64,000 nt of DNA from CAVYGN01 sp963796325 (GTDB taxonomy: Bacteria > Spirochaetota > Brevinematia > Brevinematales > JAOACQ01), in contig CAWCLF010000001.1 in NCBI GenBank assembly GCA_963796325.1, positions 372,001 through 436,000 on the forward strand, in the 5' to 3' direction. Position numbers and translations under genes: made by a program. The notes under the pieces are model-generated. The model worked only from the letters and a program-made list of their open reading frames with translations, did no database searches and was not told the DNA's origin. Below, piece by piece: positions 8,523-17,517 of this stretch; within the stretch, counting starts at the first letter, position 1, and each line of letters starts with the position of its first letter.

Positions 8523-8567
8523 TAAAAATATACCGTTTTTGCCGATATAAGATTGTGTATATAAAAT
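8523..8567 (+). promoter_or_regulatory. candidate overlapping sigma28/sigma70 promoter of fliY
   Basis: GCCGATAT at 8541-8548 resembles the sigma28 (FliA) -10 box and has TAAA 14 bp upstream (8523-8526); the usual spacing is 15. The same stretch fits a sigma70 site: TTGCCG (8539-8544), 17 bp, TAAAAT (8562-8567). Either would allow fliY expression apart from fliM. Confidence 0.4.
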
Positions 8568-8595
8568 TGCACCAAACCAATAGAGGAGGCATCGT

Positions 8596-9672
8596 ATGAG
8601 TGACGGAACTCTGTCGCAAGATGAAATAGATGCATTATTGCAGGGAACTGATGAGATGATGACGGAGAACATGGGCACATCGACAGCGGCGGGGTTTACC
8701 GGCGGAAAATCATCCCCTGCCGACGCACTCTCCGATATCGATAAGGCGAACCTTGGTGAATTGTTAAGGGAGATAGGCCTGGCCCAGGCCACAGCCCTGT
8801 CCACCCTTACCGGCGTAACAACAACTTTTTCATCGCCGTTTATAGATGCGGGTCCGATAGAGAACCTCAAGAAAGATATCAAGGGCAAGATCTTACAGGC
8901 CAAAGTAAGCCTCTCAGGCGGCATCACCGGGGAACTTTTATATGTTGTTCCTGAAAGAGGCGTTCTTACAATTACAAATATACTGATCGGCCAGGAAGAC
9001 AACACTGAAGTTACAGATCTGGTCAAGAACACCTTCGGCGAAGTGATATCGCAGACTACGGGCGCTCTCGTAAATATCCTGAGCGAAAAGCTGTCAAAGT
9101 CGATTTCTCCCGGAATACCGTCAATCGACCTTTTGCCGGATGCAGCCCAGATAAGTCCTGCCGGCGGCCTTTATTTTGCCCGCATGAACTATGTTTTCAG
9201 TCTCCAGGATAAAGGGACTTCAAAATTTTATGCTTACCTCTCGCTCCCGCTGGCAAGGTCCATATCCGGAGCTTATTCTCAGACGAAAACGAGCATGGCG
9301 GCGCAGTTCGGGGGAGGAGTTTCCCAGCCCCAGTCGGGAATACCTATCAAGTCGGTCGGTTTCGAACCGCTCCAGATGGGAATGGCTTCGGAAGCCATGG
9401 GTAATATCGCCCTTCTGCTTGATGTGCCTATGCGCGTTACGGTCGAATTGGGCCGTACCAAAATGACAATAAAGGAAATCCTGGGGCTGGGGGAAGGTTC
9501 GATTATCGAGCTTGATAAACTTGCCGGCGAACCGGTTGATATTCTTGTCAACGATAAGCTGATAGCCCAGGGAGAAGTCGTTGTAATAGACGAGAACTTT
9601 GCGGTGCGTGTAACAAAGATCGTAAGCCCCATGGAAAGGATCTTTGAAAGTTCAGGCGACTCTAAGTTCTGA
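8596..9672 (+). CDS. fliY: flagellar motor switch protein FliY (CheC-like + SpoA)
   Basis: The 358 residues have the FliM-like N-terminal peptide 'LSQDEIDALL', a duplicated CheC/FliY-type middle domain (about 48-230), and a C-terminal SpoA domain ('DVPMRVTVELGRTKMTIKEI') that builds the lower C-ring. FliY proteins of Gram-positives dephosphorylate CheY-P through two ExxN motifs. Here the first reads E59-I-G-L and the second E149-V-I-S, so both asparagines are missing. The fold is kept but phosphatase activity is doubtful. A strong GAGGAGG site precedes the ATG. The stop overlaps the convergent glycosyltransferase by 11 bp, and no fliP or other export genes follow. Confidence 0.92.
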   Translation: MSDGTLSQDEIDALLQGTDEMMTENMGTSTAAGFTGGKSSPADALSDIDKANLGELLREIGLAQATALSTLTGVTTTFSSPFIDAGPIENLKKDIKGKILQAKVSLSGGITGELLYVVPERGVLTITNILIGQEDNTEVTDLVKNTFGEVISQTTGALVNILSEKLSKSISPGIPSIDLLPDAAQISPAGGLYFARMNYVFSLQDKGTSKFYAYLSLPLARSISGAYSQTKTSMAAQFGGGVSQPQSGIPIKSVGFEPLQMGMASEAMGNIALLLDVPMRVTVELGRTKMTIKEILGLGEGSIIELDKLAGEPVDILVNDKLIAQGEVVVIDENFAVRVTKIVSPMERIFESSGDSKF

Positions 9673-10609
9673 TTTCATTTTTTATCCACCAGTTTTTATG
9701 CATGCTGAATCTCTCGATGAGGCGCCGGGGCAGAAGCCTGTGGTGCCATCCGAGCCTGTAGCCCAGCCATTTCATTCCGGTCCGGTATATGAAGCTGAAG
9801 ATAAGATGAAGATTCCCGCTTTTGAAGAGATACCTGAATTCCGAAATAAAGAATGAAAACCCCTCGCCGCCGGCATGTCCGAAGTCTCTGACAATCCAGT
9901 TCTCAATTCTGTGGAATGCTCCTATATCGAAATATCTTTTAAATTCCTGAAGAGCTGTATAATTGTGCAAGTGGTAAACGACGGCATCTGAAGCGTATGC
10001 TAATGTGAATCCTTCCAGAAGCAGTTTCGCTCCGGCATAGGTATCTTCAGTGGATATGAGATTTTCCTTGAAGTAACCGATTTTTTCCATGGCGCTTCGC
10101 CTGTATGCGGTAAATGCGTTTGAAAGGAAGGCGGTTTTTATTTTATACTTTTTCCTGTCGGTGAAAGTCCGGATAAAAGATTTGTCAGGATATATAAAAT
10201 ACCTTGAATGGGCTGCAAAAGGGCTTGCACGGTCATAAGGGAGCTGGCGGCCGTAAACCGCGCCGATATCGGGATTCTCTTTGAAAGGGCGGATAATATT
10301 TTCTATCGTATGCTTGTCCTGCGGAATAGCGTCCTGAGTCAGATATACGATTATATCGCCTGAGGATGCTTTACCCGCCATGGTCCTTGTTCCGCCATGA
10401 TCGAATTCCTCTTTTTTAACGCTCATAGTTTTAACGCCCGATTTTCCGGCGGTTTCGGCGGTTCCGTCGGGAGATGAGGAATCTATAACGATTATTTCTG
10501 TATCCGGGTAAGACTGGGCCCTGAGCTTTTCAATCAATTCCCCGATGTATTTATTCCCGTTATATGTGGGTATGACGATTGAAACCCGCATGTTTACTTC
10601 AGGAATCAT
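9662..10609 (-). CDS. family 2 glycosyltransferase, rhamnosyltransferase-like
   Basis: The 315 residues open with the GT2 signature 'VSIVIPTYNGNKYIGELIEK' and 'IIVIDSSSPDGTAE'. A sugar-nucleotide/metal motif 'YLTQDAIPQD' near 92-101 is typical of rhamnosyl- or fucosyl-transferases that build surface polysaccharide. The C-terminal third is basic ('WHHRLLPRRLIERF'). It probably transfers a sugar from a nucleotide donor to a cell-surface glycan at the inner face of the membrane. The start overlaps the upstream oxidoreductase by 11 bp; a second in-frame ATG at 10591 is also possible. Its 3' end overlaps fliY. Confidence 0.85.
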   Translation of the reverse strand: MIPEVNMRVSIVIPTYNGNKYIGELIEKLRAQSYPDTEIIVIDSSSPDGTAETAGKSGVKTMSVKKEEFDHGGTRTMAGKASSGDIIVYLTQDAIPQDKHTIENIIRPFKENPDIGAVYGRQLPYDRASPFAAHSRYFIYPDKSFIRTFTDRKKYKIKTAFLSNAFTAYRRSAMEKIGYFKENLISTEDTYAGAKLLLEGFTLAYASDAVVYHLHNYTALQEFKRYFDIGAFHRIENWIVRDFGHAGGEGFSFFISEFRYLFKSGNLHLIFSFIYRTGMKWLGYRLGWHHRLLPRRLIERFSMHKNWWIKNEIRT

Positions 10610-11570
10610 GCGGGAGTTTCCATCCCGAATAAATCCTCGCCATTATTTCCTTGGCGATTTTAAGCGCCGAGATGTCCGCCTCGGAATTCCTGATGGGTTT
10701 TCTTCCGTTATCTATGCACTCGATGAAATGAATCTGCTCAAGCTTGAGGGGATTGTTTTCCTTGTGAACGAACACATGCTCCACGAGACTTTCCTGTTTA
10801 TATTTAATTTCTTCCTTTAAAACAATATATTCCTCCAGGGGCTGGCGGATAACGGTAATTTCCTGCGTCATATAATCAAGAAGGATATATGAACCTTCCT
10901 GGGATATAGCCAGGGTCCTGATCTTATTCGCCGAGACCCGGCTGGCGGTAATATTTGCTATAATGCCGTTGGCAAAATATATAGTAGCATTTGCGACGTC
11001 TTCAAATCCGGAGTATATTTTATGGCCGTATGCCGAGATCCCGACAACTTTCGACTGTGCGATCGACAGCACTATATCTATATCATGTATCATTATATCG
11101 AGAACGACTCCGACATCCTTTATCCTGCTCCTCGGGCCGAGCCTCTGGACCTGGATCAGATAGGGTTTTTTGACTATATTCTGCAGTTCCTGCACAGCAG
11201 GGTTGAACCGTTCCACATGACCCACCTGAAGGACAAGATTTTTCCTGGCGGCAAGGCCGATCAATTTTTCAGCGAAATAAACCGTTTTAGTCATCGGCTT
11301 TTCCAGGAGGACATGCTTGCCGGCCTCCAGGGCTTCATTGGCAAACCTGTAATGAAGATATGTCGGAACCGAGATGATTACAGCATCAACTGAAGATAAA
11401 AACTTTTTGTAATCGATAAAGCCCCTGACATCATACTTCTTGGTCAGGGTTTTGATCATATCTTCATTGATATCGCATATCGAGCAAAATTCTATGCCGG
11501 GTATCGTCGGCAGTAAATTTATATGGTATCTTCCCATCTGCCCTGTTCCGGCCACTCCGATTTTCAGCAC
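10599..11570 (-). CDS. Gfo/Idh/MocA-family NAD(P)-dependent sugar oxidoreductase
   Basis: The 323 residues start at a GTG with a GGAGAG site. The N-terminal Rossmann fold has 'GVAGTGQMGRYH' (4-15), the family's 'EKPMTKT' loop near 93-99, and the C-terminal substrate domain has 'DIMIHDIDIVLSIA', matching the conserved D...H catalytic segment. Members oxidise or reduce sugars such as UDP-N-acetylhexosamines and inositol. The overlap with the glycosyltransferase suggests a role in making a sugar donor for a surface glycan; the exact substrate is not shown by the sequence. Confidence 0.88.
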   Translation of the reverse strand: MLKIGVAGTGQMGRYHINLLPTIPGIEFCSICDINEDMIKTLTKKYDVRGFIDYKKFLSSVDAVIISVPTYLHYRFANEALEAGKHVLLEKPMTKTVYFAEKLIGLAARKNLVLQVGHVERFNPAVQELQNIVKKPYLIQVQRLGPRSRIKDVGVVLDIMIHDIDIVLSIAQSKVVGISAYGHKIYSGFEDVANATIYFANGIIANITASRVSANKIRTLAISQEGSYILLDYMTQEITVIRQPLEEYIVLKEEIKYKQESLVEHVFVHKENNPLKLEQIHFIECIDNGRKPIRNSEADISALKIAKEIMARIYSGWKLPHDS

Positions 11571-11588
11571 TTTTCTCTCCTCATTTTA

Positions 11589-11879
11589 TTATTCATGGCT
11601 CTTTTTAATGATATCGTCATATTCATGGTGACGGGAAAAAAAATAATCGGCATATGAACATGTAGAAACGATTTTTTTACCTGAACTTCTTGCATAATCT
11701 GCAGCTGCAATCAGGAGCCTGGCAGCAGTTCCCCTGTTACGGAGTTCCGGCGGAACGTATGTATGGTAAATATCGATGTCCGACGGAGGCACTTCATCGT
11801 AATTTACGAAGCTTTTTAAACCCTCGATAATACAGTAAAATTCTTTATGACCCATGTCGTGAATTATTTCTTCTTCCAT
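11589..11879 (-). CDS. small GNAT-like N-acetyltransferase (YjdJ/COG2388 type)
   Basis: The protein has 96 residues, the length of the minimal single-domain GNAT subgroup. The acetyl-CoA loop is 'PPELRNRGTAARLLIAAADY' and the tail 'IVSTCSYADYFFSRHHEYDD' matches the family's 'CPYV..y...hpey' end. The family is believed to acetylate small molecules or proteins, but its substrates are largely unknown. It lies 18 bp upstream of the Gfo/Idh gene and 22 bp after the DedA gene, so all may share a transcript. Confidence 0.8.
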   Translation of the reverse strand: MEEEIIHDMGHKEFYCIIEGLKSFVNYDEVPPSDIDIYHTYVPPELRNRGTAARLLIAAADYARSSGKKIVSTCSYADYFFSRHHEYDDIIKKSHE

Positions 11880-11901
11880 AAGATTTCCTTAAGCTCATCT
11901 A

Positions 11902-12528
11902 TCATTTTGCCGTTTTAGGGAATATTAAAGGTTTAATAAAAAAGAAAGCGACGGTCAAAACTCCCAGGGCGATAAAACCGAATGTTATTTCGCTGAAATA
12001 TTTTTCGAGGAGGGTTTTCTGCGAATAAACGAAATATCCCACGACGGAGAGAGCTGTGCTCCATAATAACGAGCCCAGTGCGGTATAAAGGATAAAATTT
12101 TTTAATTTCATCCTGGAAATTCCGGCCGGGATCGATATCAGGTGCCTTATTACGGGAATGAGCCGCCCTATAAACGTCGATATATTCCCGAATTTGAGGA
12201 AATATGATTCGGCCCTTTCCACGGCAGGCTTATCGACCAGTAAAAGCCTGGCAAGCCTTGTGCCGGCCAGTTTATAAATGATAGCTCTGCCCAGAGATCT
12301 TGCCAGGGTATAATTTACAAGCGCGCCTATGACGGAACCGGCAACGGAAAAAAGAACCACTAAAATGATATTCAATTCGCCGTTTGCCGCCTTGAATGCC
12401 GCGGGCGGTATTACAACTTCTGACGGGAGGGGCAGAAAAGAGCTTTCAATAGCCATGAGGCATGTGATGCTGATATAATTTATTCCGCTCATATACCAGC
12501 TCAAAAGAGATTTTATCAATTGCACCAT
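11902..12528 (-). CDS. DedA/SNARE-associated family inner-membrane protein
   Basis: The 208 residues carry about five hydrophobic segments and the family signatures 'ESSFLPLPSEVVIPPAA' (28-44) and 'GRLIPVIRHLISIPAGISRM', including the conserved arginines. DedA proteins act as phospholipid or undecaprenyl-phosphate flippases or support membrane homeostasis. The neighbouring glycosyltransferase and oxidoreductase would fit envelope-glycan work. No clear ribosome site precedes the ATG. Confidence 0.88.
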   Translation of the reverse strand: MVQLIKSLLSWYMSGINYISITCLMAIESSFLPLPSEVVIPPAAFKAANGELNIILVVLFSVAGSVIGALVNYTLARSLGRAIIYKLAGTRLARLLLVDKPAVERAESYFLKFGNISTFIGRLIPVIRHLISIPAGISRMKLKNFILYTALGSLLWSTALSVVGYFVYSQKTLLEKYFSEITFGFIALGVLTVAFFFIKPLIFPKTAK

Positions 12529-12590
12529 TCTTCAATATCCTTCATATTTAAAGAAGATATTTTAAAGCAATTCGACATAAATAACAAGAA

Positions 12591-13223
12591 TCAGACCCTG
12601 ATGCAGGCTTTTATGGCATTTTTGACCCGGATGCTTTTTTCGATCCTGTAAATTTCCCTGAGGACCTTTTCCATACCTGTTTTATCGATCGTTCTGAAAC
12701 CGGATAATATCTCCATCTTTACTTCCTCATGTATCCCTGTATAGAGGAGTCTCAAGAGATCCAGGTATACATGCCTTTCTGTTTTCAAAAGAAGGACTCG
12801 TACCGCATGTATCTGGACATGCCTGTTTTTTGAATAAAGTATTCTCTGCAGAAGCTCATCCTGTGTAAGATTGAGAACGGCGGGGTCGGTTTCCGATGTA
12901 TTTTTTGAAACGTTCTTCTCTGAAAACAGCATCCTGTAAATATTGAAGGTAGAGATCCATTTCCCGAGTTCGCGGAAAGGAAAAACATAGAACGATGAAC
13001 CTTCATGCCGGCCGTCAAGTCTGGAATCATATGCCCGCCTTTTATCAGGATGGATGAGGGTATTGTATGCGGCGGTAATCGTTTCGAAGTATTTCGAAGC
13101 TTTTGAGGATTTATCCTTATTAACATCGGGATGATACTTCTTAACGAGTTTTCTGTACGAGGATTTAATGGTTTTCAGGTCCGCATCCCGGCTAATGCCG
13201 AGGATTTCGTAATGGGTTTTCAT
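12591..13223 (-). CDS. J-domain co-chaperone with a novel C-terminal region
   Basis: The 210 residues begin with a J domain (1-68) containing the essential 'HPD' tripeptide in 'KKYHPDVNKD' and the helix IV tail 'HPDKRRAYDS'. There is no Gly/Phe region, zinc centre or substrate domain of classical DnaJ. The rest (90-210) is helical and suggests degenerate HEAT-like repeats ('HVQIHAVRVLLLKTERHVYL', 'MEKVLREIYRIEKSIRVKNA'). Its ATG overlaps the Hsp70 stop codon by 4 bp (ATGA), so it is almost certainly the dedicated partner of that Hsp70. Confidence 0.85.
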   Translation of the reverse strand: MKTHYEILGISRDADLKTIKSSYRKLVKKYHPDVNKDKSSKASKYFETITAAYNTLIHPDKRRAYDSRLDGRHEGSSFYVFPFRELGKWISTFNIYRMLFSEKNVSKNTSETDPAVLNLTQDELLQRILYSKNRHVQIHAVRVLLLKTERHVYLDLLRLLYTGIHEEVKMEILSGFRTIDKTGMEKVLREIYRIEKSIRVKNAIKACIRV

Positions 13224-14977
13224 GCAGGCCTTCCCCCCTCCCCGTATGCATATGAGCCTATTGAGCTTTCAGCCATCAGAAAATCCAGCCTCTGTATTGA
13301 TTTTTCAATTTTACTCCTGTCGAGATCTTTAACCGATTCATCGATGCTTTGCCTGATCCGGGTGATCTCGTCCCTTAAAAGGGATTCTTCATACTCCGGA
13401 GACGCAGAATCTGAAAGTTTTGAAATCATATTTTCAGCCTTTGTCTTGAGTATCAGGACGTTGTTAAAGGCTTCCCGGTTTTTTATATCGCCGGCATATT
13501 TTTCTGCATATTCCCTGCTGAGCGTGTCGTATTCCTGTTCGGACATCCTGTTTTCATTGATTATCGTTACCTGCTGGACGTTTTTCGTGTCGAGGTCTTC
13601 TGCGCTTACCTGAAGGATCCCGTTGACATCCAGTTCGAAATTTACCTCGATGCGGGGTTCACCGCTCTTCGCATTCCTGATGCCTTCAAGCCTGAATTTC
13701 CCGAGCGATATATTGTTCCTCGAGTACATGCTTTCTCCCTGCATCACGTGGATTTCAACACATTTCTGGCTGTCCGAGACAGTCGTAAAAGTGCGCTTTG
13801 CAGATGTCGGTATGGGGCTGTTCCTCTCAATAACAGGGACAAAATAACCGTTTTCCACTTCTATACCCATTGAAAGGGGCGTTACGTCAACAAGCACGAT
13901 TCCCCCTATATCGCCTTCCACGATTCCTCCCTGGATTGCCGCTCCGCATGCCACAACTTCTTCAGGGTCGAGCGTGATCTTGATATCCTTGCCCCTGAGT
14001 TCCTCCAGCCTCCTCCGGATAGCCGGGATCCTGGACGAGCCGCCTACGGGGATTATTTTGTCGATCTTTTCGACAGGTATGCGGGCGTCATCGAGGGCCT
14101 GTGTGCACAGATCGATAGTCCTGCTGATGTAATCCCGGATCAGATTCTCGAACTCGATCCTTTCCAGCTCGAATTCCAGGTTTTTAGGACCGTTCTCGTC
14201 GGCTGTAATGAACGGTATGGAAATTTTGGATTTCTTTTTTGTAGAAAGGTCTATCTTGGCCTTTTCAACGGAATCGGCTATCTTTACCATTGCAAGCGGA
14301 TCGTTTTTAAGATCGATCCGGCATTCCTTGTTGAAATTGGTTATTAACAGATCGATAATGCGGGCATTGAAGTCTTCTCCTCCCAGGTTATTGTCTCCCG
14401 CAGTCGAAACTACTTCATAGATGCCGTCCGATACGCTTAGTATGGATACGTCGAAAGTTCCGCCGCCCAGATCGTAAACCATAATATTCTGGTCTTCACC
14501 AGGGTTCAGGCCGTATGAAAGCGATGCGGCGGTCGGTTCGTTGATTATCCTCAGCACATTAAGGCCGGCAAGCTTCCCCGCCGTCTTTGTCGCCTGGCGC
14601 TGGTTGTCGTTGAAATAAGCGGGTACGGTGATGATCGTATCCCTGACCTGGATGCCCAGGTACTCTTCAGCCTGATGTCTAAGATGTTTCAGGATAAACG
14701 ACGAAATTTCCTCGGGGGAATAATCCCGTCCGCCGTAATTGAATTTATAATCCGTACCCATTTTACGCTTGATCCTTTTTATGACAGAACCCGGGTTCGA
14801 CAATTCCTTCGATCTGGCTTCTTCTCCGATAAACACAGCCTCAGGGCTGAACGCCACGACTGACGGCACGGTTGATCTGCCGTCTCTTCCGGGGATGAGG
14901 TGCGGCTTGCCGCTTTCATCAAGGCAGGCGACTGCAGAATATGTAGTGCCCAGGTCGATCCCTAAAACTTTTCCCAT
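13220..14977 (-). CDS. Hsp70/DnaK-family chaperone, short form
   Basis: The 585 residues hold the ATPase domain with 'GIDLGTTYSAVA', 'INEPTAASLSYGL', 'VYDLGGGTFDVSIL' and 'IPVGGSSRIPAIRR', the linker 'GGIVLVDVTPLSMGIE', and the substrate-binding beta domain. Classical DnaK has about 640 residues; here the lid is short and the C-terminus ('YGEGGRPA') lacks the usual acidic tail. It is probably a second, specialised Hsp70 rather than the main dnaK, since grpE and a full dnaJ are absent. GGAGGG precedes the ATG, and I see no CIRCE operator upstream. Confidence 0.9.
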   Translation of the reverse strand: MGKVLGIDLGTTYSAVACLDESGKPHLIPGRDGRSTVPSVVAFSPEAVFIGEEARSKELSNPGSVIKRIKRKMGTDYKFNYGGRDYSPEEISSFILKHLRHQAEEYLGIQVRDTIITVPAYFNDNQRQATKTAGKLAGLNVLRIINEPTAASLSYGLNPGEDQNIMVYDLGGGTFDVSILSVSDGIYEVVSTAGDNNLGGEDFNARIIDLLITNFNKECRIDLKNDPLAMVKIADSVEKAKIDLSTKKKSKISIPFITADENGPKNLEFELERIEFENLIRDYISRTIDLCTQALDDARIPVEKIDKIIPVGGSSRIPAIRRRLEELRGKDIKITLDPEEVVACGAAIQGGIVEGDIGGIVLVDVTPLSMGIEVENGYFVPVIERNSPIPTSAKRTFTTVSDSQKCVEIHVMQGESMYSRNNISLGKFRLEGIRNAKSGEPRIEVNFELDVNGILQVSAEDLDTKNVQQVTIINENRMSEQEYDTLSREYAEKYAGDIKNREAFNNVLILKTKAENMISKLSDSASPEYEESLLRDEITRIRQSIDESVKDLDRSKIEKSIQRLDFLMAESSIGSYAYGEGGRPA

Positions 14978-15146
14978 TGGAACCCTCCGCGTAATCTATA
15001 TTTTAAAAAAGGATGTTATATTAACTTTTCGGAATAATTCATGGAATGGTTAGAGAAATCAGCCGCTTTGCATTGCCGATATTTCCTGACTAATATTGGC
15101 TTCATAATCCGGCGATAATTATTTAGAGCTGCTTCCGGAGGAAATG

Positions 15147-16199
15147 ATGAAGGCCATGGTTTTGAATAAGGTCGGAGAGCTGCCCGGCAATCCGGAACCC
15201 CTCGATCTGTCGGAAATGGAAATACCGGCGCCGGGCGATCATGAAATACTGATCAGGGTCGAAGCCTGCGGAGTATGCCGCACCGAGCTCGACCAGGTCG
15301 AAGGCAGGCTTAGGTCCGTGAAATATCCCGTGATTCCCGGCCACCAGGTTGCCGGTATTGTTGAAAAGACCGGGAAAAGCGTCCGCCGTTTCAGTGTGGG
15401 CGATCCTGCTGCTGTCGGCTGGATATTTTCAGCCTGCGGAAAATGCGAGTTCTGCAGAAAGGGCCTGGAAAACCTCTGCGCCGAGTTTAAAGGAACAGGG
15501 CTTGACGCAGACGGCGGTTACGCGGAATATATGACGGCCGGCGAAGATTTTGCATGCCGGATACCTGCCTCCCTTGCACCAGGGGAGGACAGTAAAGAAA
15601 TGCTCAGCGTTGCCCCTCTTATCTGCGCCGGGGCGATAGGATACAGGTCGGTCAAACTCTCGGGGATCGGCGGCAATGACAGCCTCGGCCTGTCGGGATT
15701 CGGGAGTTCAGGCAGCCTTGTGCTGAAAATGGTAAAAAAGATCCATCCGGGAGTGAAAATATTCGTATTCACCCGCAGCGAATCCGAACAGCGCTTCGCC
15801 CTTGAACTCGGTGCGGACTGGGCCGGGCCTATCGGCTGCTGCTGCCCGGAAAAGCTCTCTGCAGTCATCGATACTACCCCTGTCTGGACGCCTGTGCTCA
15901 AAGCCATGGAAATGTTGAAACCGTCCGGGCGCCTTGTGATCAATGCAATTCGAAAGGAAAATACCGACAGGGAAATTCTTACGGCCCTCGATTATCCCCG
16001 GCATTTATGGATGGAAAAGGAAATAAAAAGCGCGGCCAACGTAACGAGAGCGGATATCGAAGAATGCCTGGCGCTTGCGGCAGCGGCTTCAATAAGGCCG
16101 GTTATACAGTCTTACAGGCTTCCTGAAGCGAACAATGCCCTCCTTGAACTGAAAAAAGGGGGGATCAGAGGGTCGAAAGTGCTGGATTTGAGGCCATAA
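15147..16199 (+). CDS. zinc-dependent alcohol dehydrogenase family protein
   Basis: The protein has 350 residues. The ATG at 15147 is preferred because GGAGG (15137-15141) lies 5 nt upstream; another ATG sits at 15144. The catalytic zinc site is seen in 'EACGVCRTELDQVEG' and 'PVIPGHQVAG', and the structural zinc cysteines in 'CGKCEFCRKGLENLC'. The nucleotide-binding region 'LGLSGFGSSGSLVLKM' is a slightly altered GxGxxG. It resembles bacterial ADHs that oxidise primary alcohols with NAD(P). It stands alone between divergent and unrelated genes. Confidence 0.88.
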   Translation: MKAMVLNKVGELPGNPEPLDLSEMEIPAPGDHEILIRVEACGVCRTELDQVEGRLRSVKYPVIPGHQVAGIVEKTGKSVRRFSVGDPAAVGWIFSACGKCEFCRKGLENLCAEFKGTGLDADGGYAEYMTAGEDFACRIPASLAPGEDSKEMLSVAPLICAGAIGYRSVKLSGIGGNDSLGLSGFGSSGSLVLKMVKKIHPGVKIFVFTRSESEQRFALELGADWAGPIGCCCPEKLSAVIDTTPVWTPVLKAMEMLKPSGRLVINAIRKENTDREILTALDYPRHLWMEKEIKSAANVTRADIEECLALAAAASIRPVIQSYRLPEANNALLELKKGGIRGSKVLDLRP

Positions 16200-16269
16200 A
16201 AAAATCATCATAAAATCTCTTGCAATAATACCGTATTGAATTAACATGTACCTGCGAAAGGGGGAATCC

Positions 16270-17517
16270 ATGAAAAATTTCGCAATTCCCTTCATGATTT
16301 TCACTCTTCTGGCTGCAGGAACGGCCTTCGGAGCGGATGAATATTACTTCCAGAAGATCGGCATCGCCGCCGACACGAATTCTAAATATCCGGGAATCAG
16401 CGTAATGATCGTAAAGACCCTCCTGAGTCTTTCGGAGGACGATACGAACCTGGTCCTTTATCCCGGGGATAATTCAGACCTGGAAACCCTCGGCATCAAG
16501 GAATTGAACGGGAATGTGCTTGTAAAAACGGATAAAAAAGGCATAAATTATAAGATCGGACTTTATTTAAAAGGCACGACAAACGTATTGATAGACGATT
16601 CCGTCGAATTCCAGACCCATGACACGGTTTTTTCGGTCAAGCCTGCCGCCATGAGGGTTCTCGGCATCCTGGAGGCCCAATTTCCTAAAAAGAAAATCGA
16701 GGAAATAAAACAGGTTGAGGAAGTCAAAGAGTCGGTAAGCGAGTTCGAGACGGCGACGCCGAGGTTTTCCATCGGCTTGACCCCGGGATACTGCGAATTC
16801 AATACTTCAATAAGCCTCAAGGATACGAACGGCATGAACAGCGGCAACGGGTTCAATACCAACGCGGCTTTCAACAACAACGGATTTTCACTGGAAGCGG
16901 AAGGCCTGATGCGCTACCGCGAATTGAACCTGTGGCTCGGCGCAGGATTATATATGATGGGTAAGGATAATTACACCGCCAGCGGGCATATCGGGGGCGG
17001 CTATGGGATTTTCGGAAGCCTGATAATCCTGGGGGTGGACGCAGATCTGTTCCTTAATCATTTTACAGCGCCGGGGACAGGATCGTTCCTCTCGAATACA
17101 AGTCCCAACATTTCGAATACCGGCACTTACGCAAACTGGACTGGGGCCGACACGTCTACGATATTATTATGCCCGTCTTTTCAATTCAATATTACAAAAT
17201 CCTATTATATAAAGTTTGAGGCAGGGATTCCCCTCGGTCTTTCGTCGGCCTCCATTTATTTCAACCAGCCGACGAATACCACGGTCAAGACAAAGCTGAA
17301 CAACTCCAACGGGCCTCCCTATATCAAGTTTGTATTCAGCTTCGAGGTCGTCCCGAACCTGAGGATGAACCTGGAATATTTCATATACTCGACCTTGCTG
17401 AATTTCGATAAAGAATCGGATGCGTATACGTCCGAATATGCGGTGGGCAATGCATTTGTAAACAGCTTTCATTACGACCTGACGCAGATCGGGCTGGGGC
17501 TGCAGTATGAATTATAA
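16270..17517 (+). CDS. outer-membrane protein: periplasmic domain plus beta-barrel
   Basis: The protein has 415 residues. I start it at the ATG at 16270, 6 bp after AAAGGGGG; an upstream ATG at 16246 lacks a site and would spoil the signal peptide. The signal peptide ends near 'AGTAFGADEYY'. Residues 30-140 form a soluble domain, a charged linker rich in K/E follows ('KKKIEEIKQVEEVKES'), and from about 165 the pattern of alternating hydrophobic and aromatic residues ending in 'LTQIGLGLQYEL' suggests an outer-membrane barrel. No named family is recognised. The next gene overlaps it by 11 bp and has the same layout. Confidence 0.75.
   Translation: MKNFAIPFMIFTLLAAGTAFGADEYYFQKIGIAADTNSKYPGISVMIVKTLLSLSEDDTNLVLYPGDNSDLETLGIKELNGNVLVKTDKKGINYKIGLYLKGTTNVLIDDSVEFQTHDTVFSVKPAAMRVLGILEAQFPKKKIEEIKQVEEVKESVSEFETATPRFSIGLTPGYCEFNTSISLKDTNGMNSGNGFNTNAAFNNNGFSLEAEGLMRYRELNLWLGAGLYMMGKDNYTASGHIGGGYGIFGSLIILGVDADLFLNHFTAPGTGSFLSNTSPNISNTGTYANWTGADTSTILLCPSFQFNITKSYYIKFEAGIPLGLSSASIYFNQPTNTTVKTKLNNSNGPPYIKFVFSFEVVPNLRMNLEYFIYSTLLNFDKESDAYTSEYAVGNAFVNSFHYDLTQIGLGLQYEL

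Noticed and set aside
9644..9856. Plus-strand 70-residue frame after fliY
   Set aside because: It runs antisense through the end of the glycosyltransferase gene and starts inside fliY, with no ribosome site.
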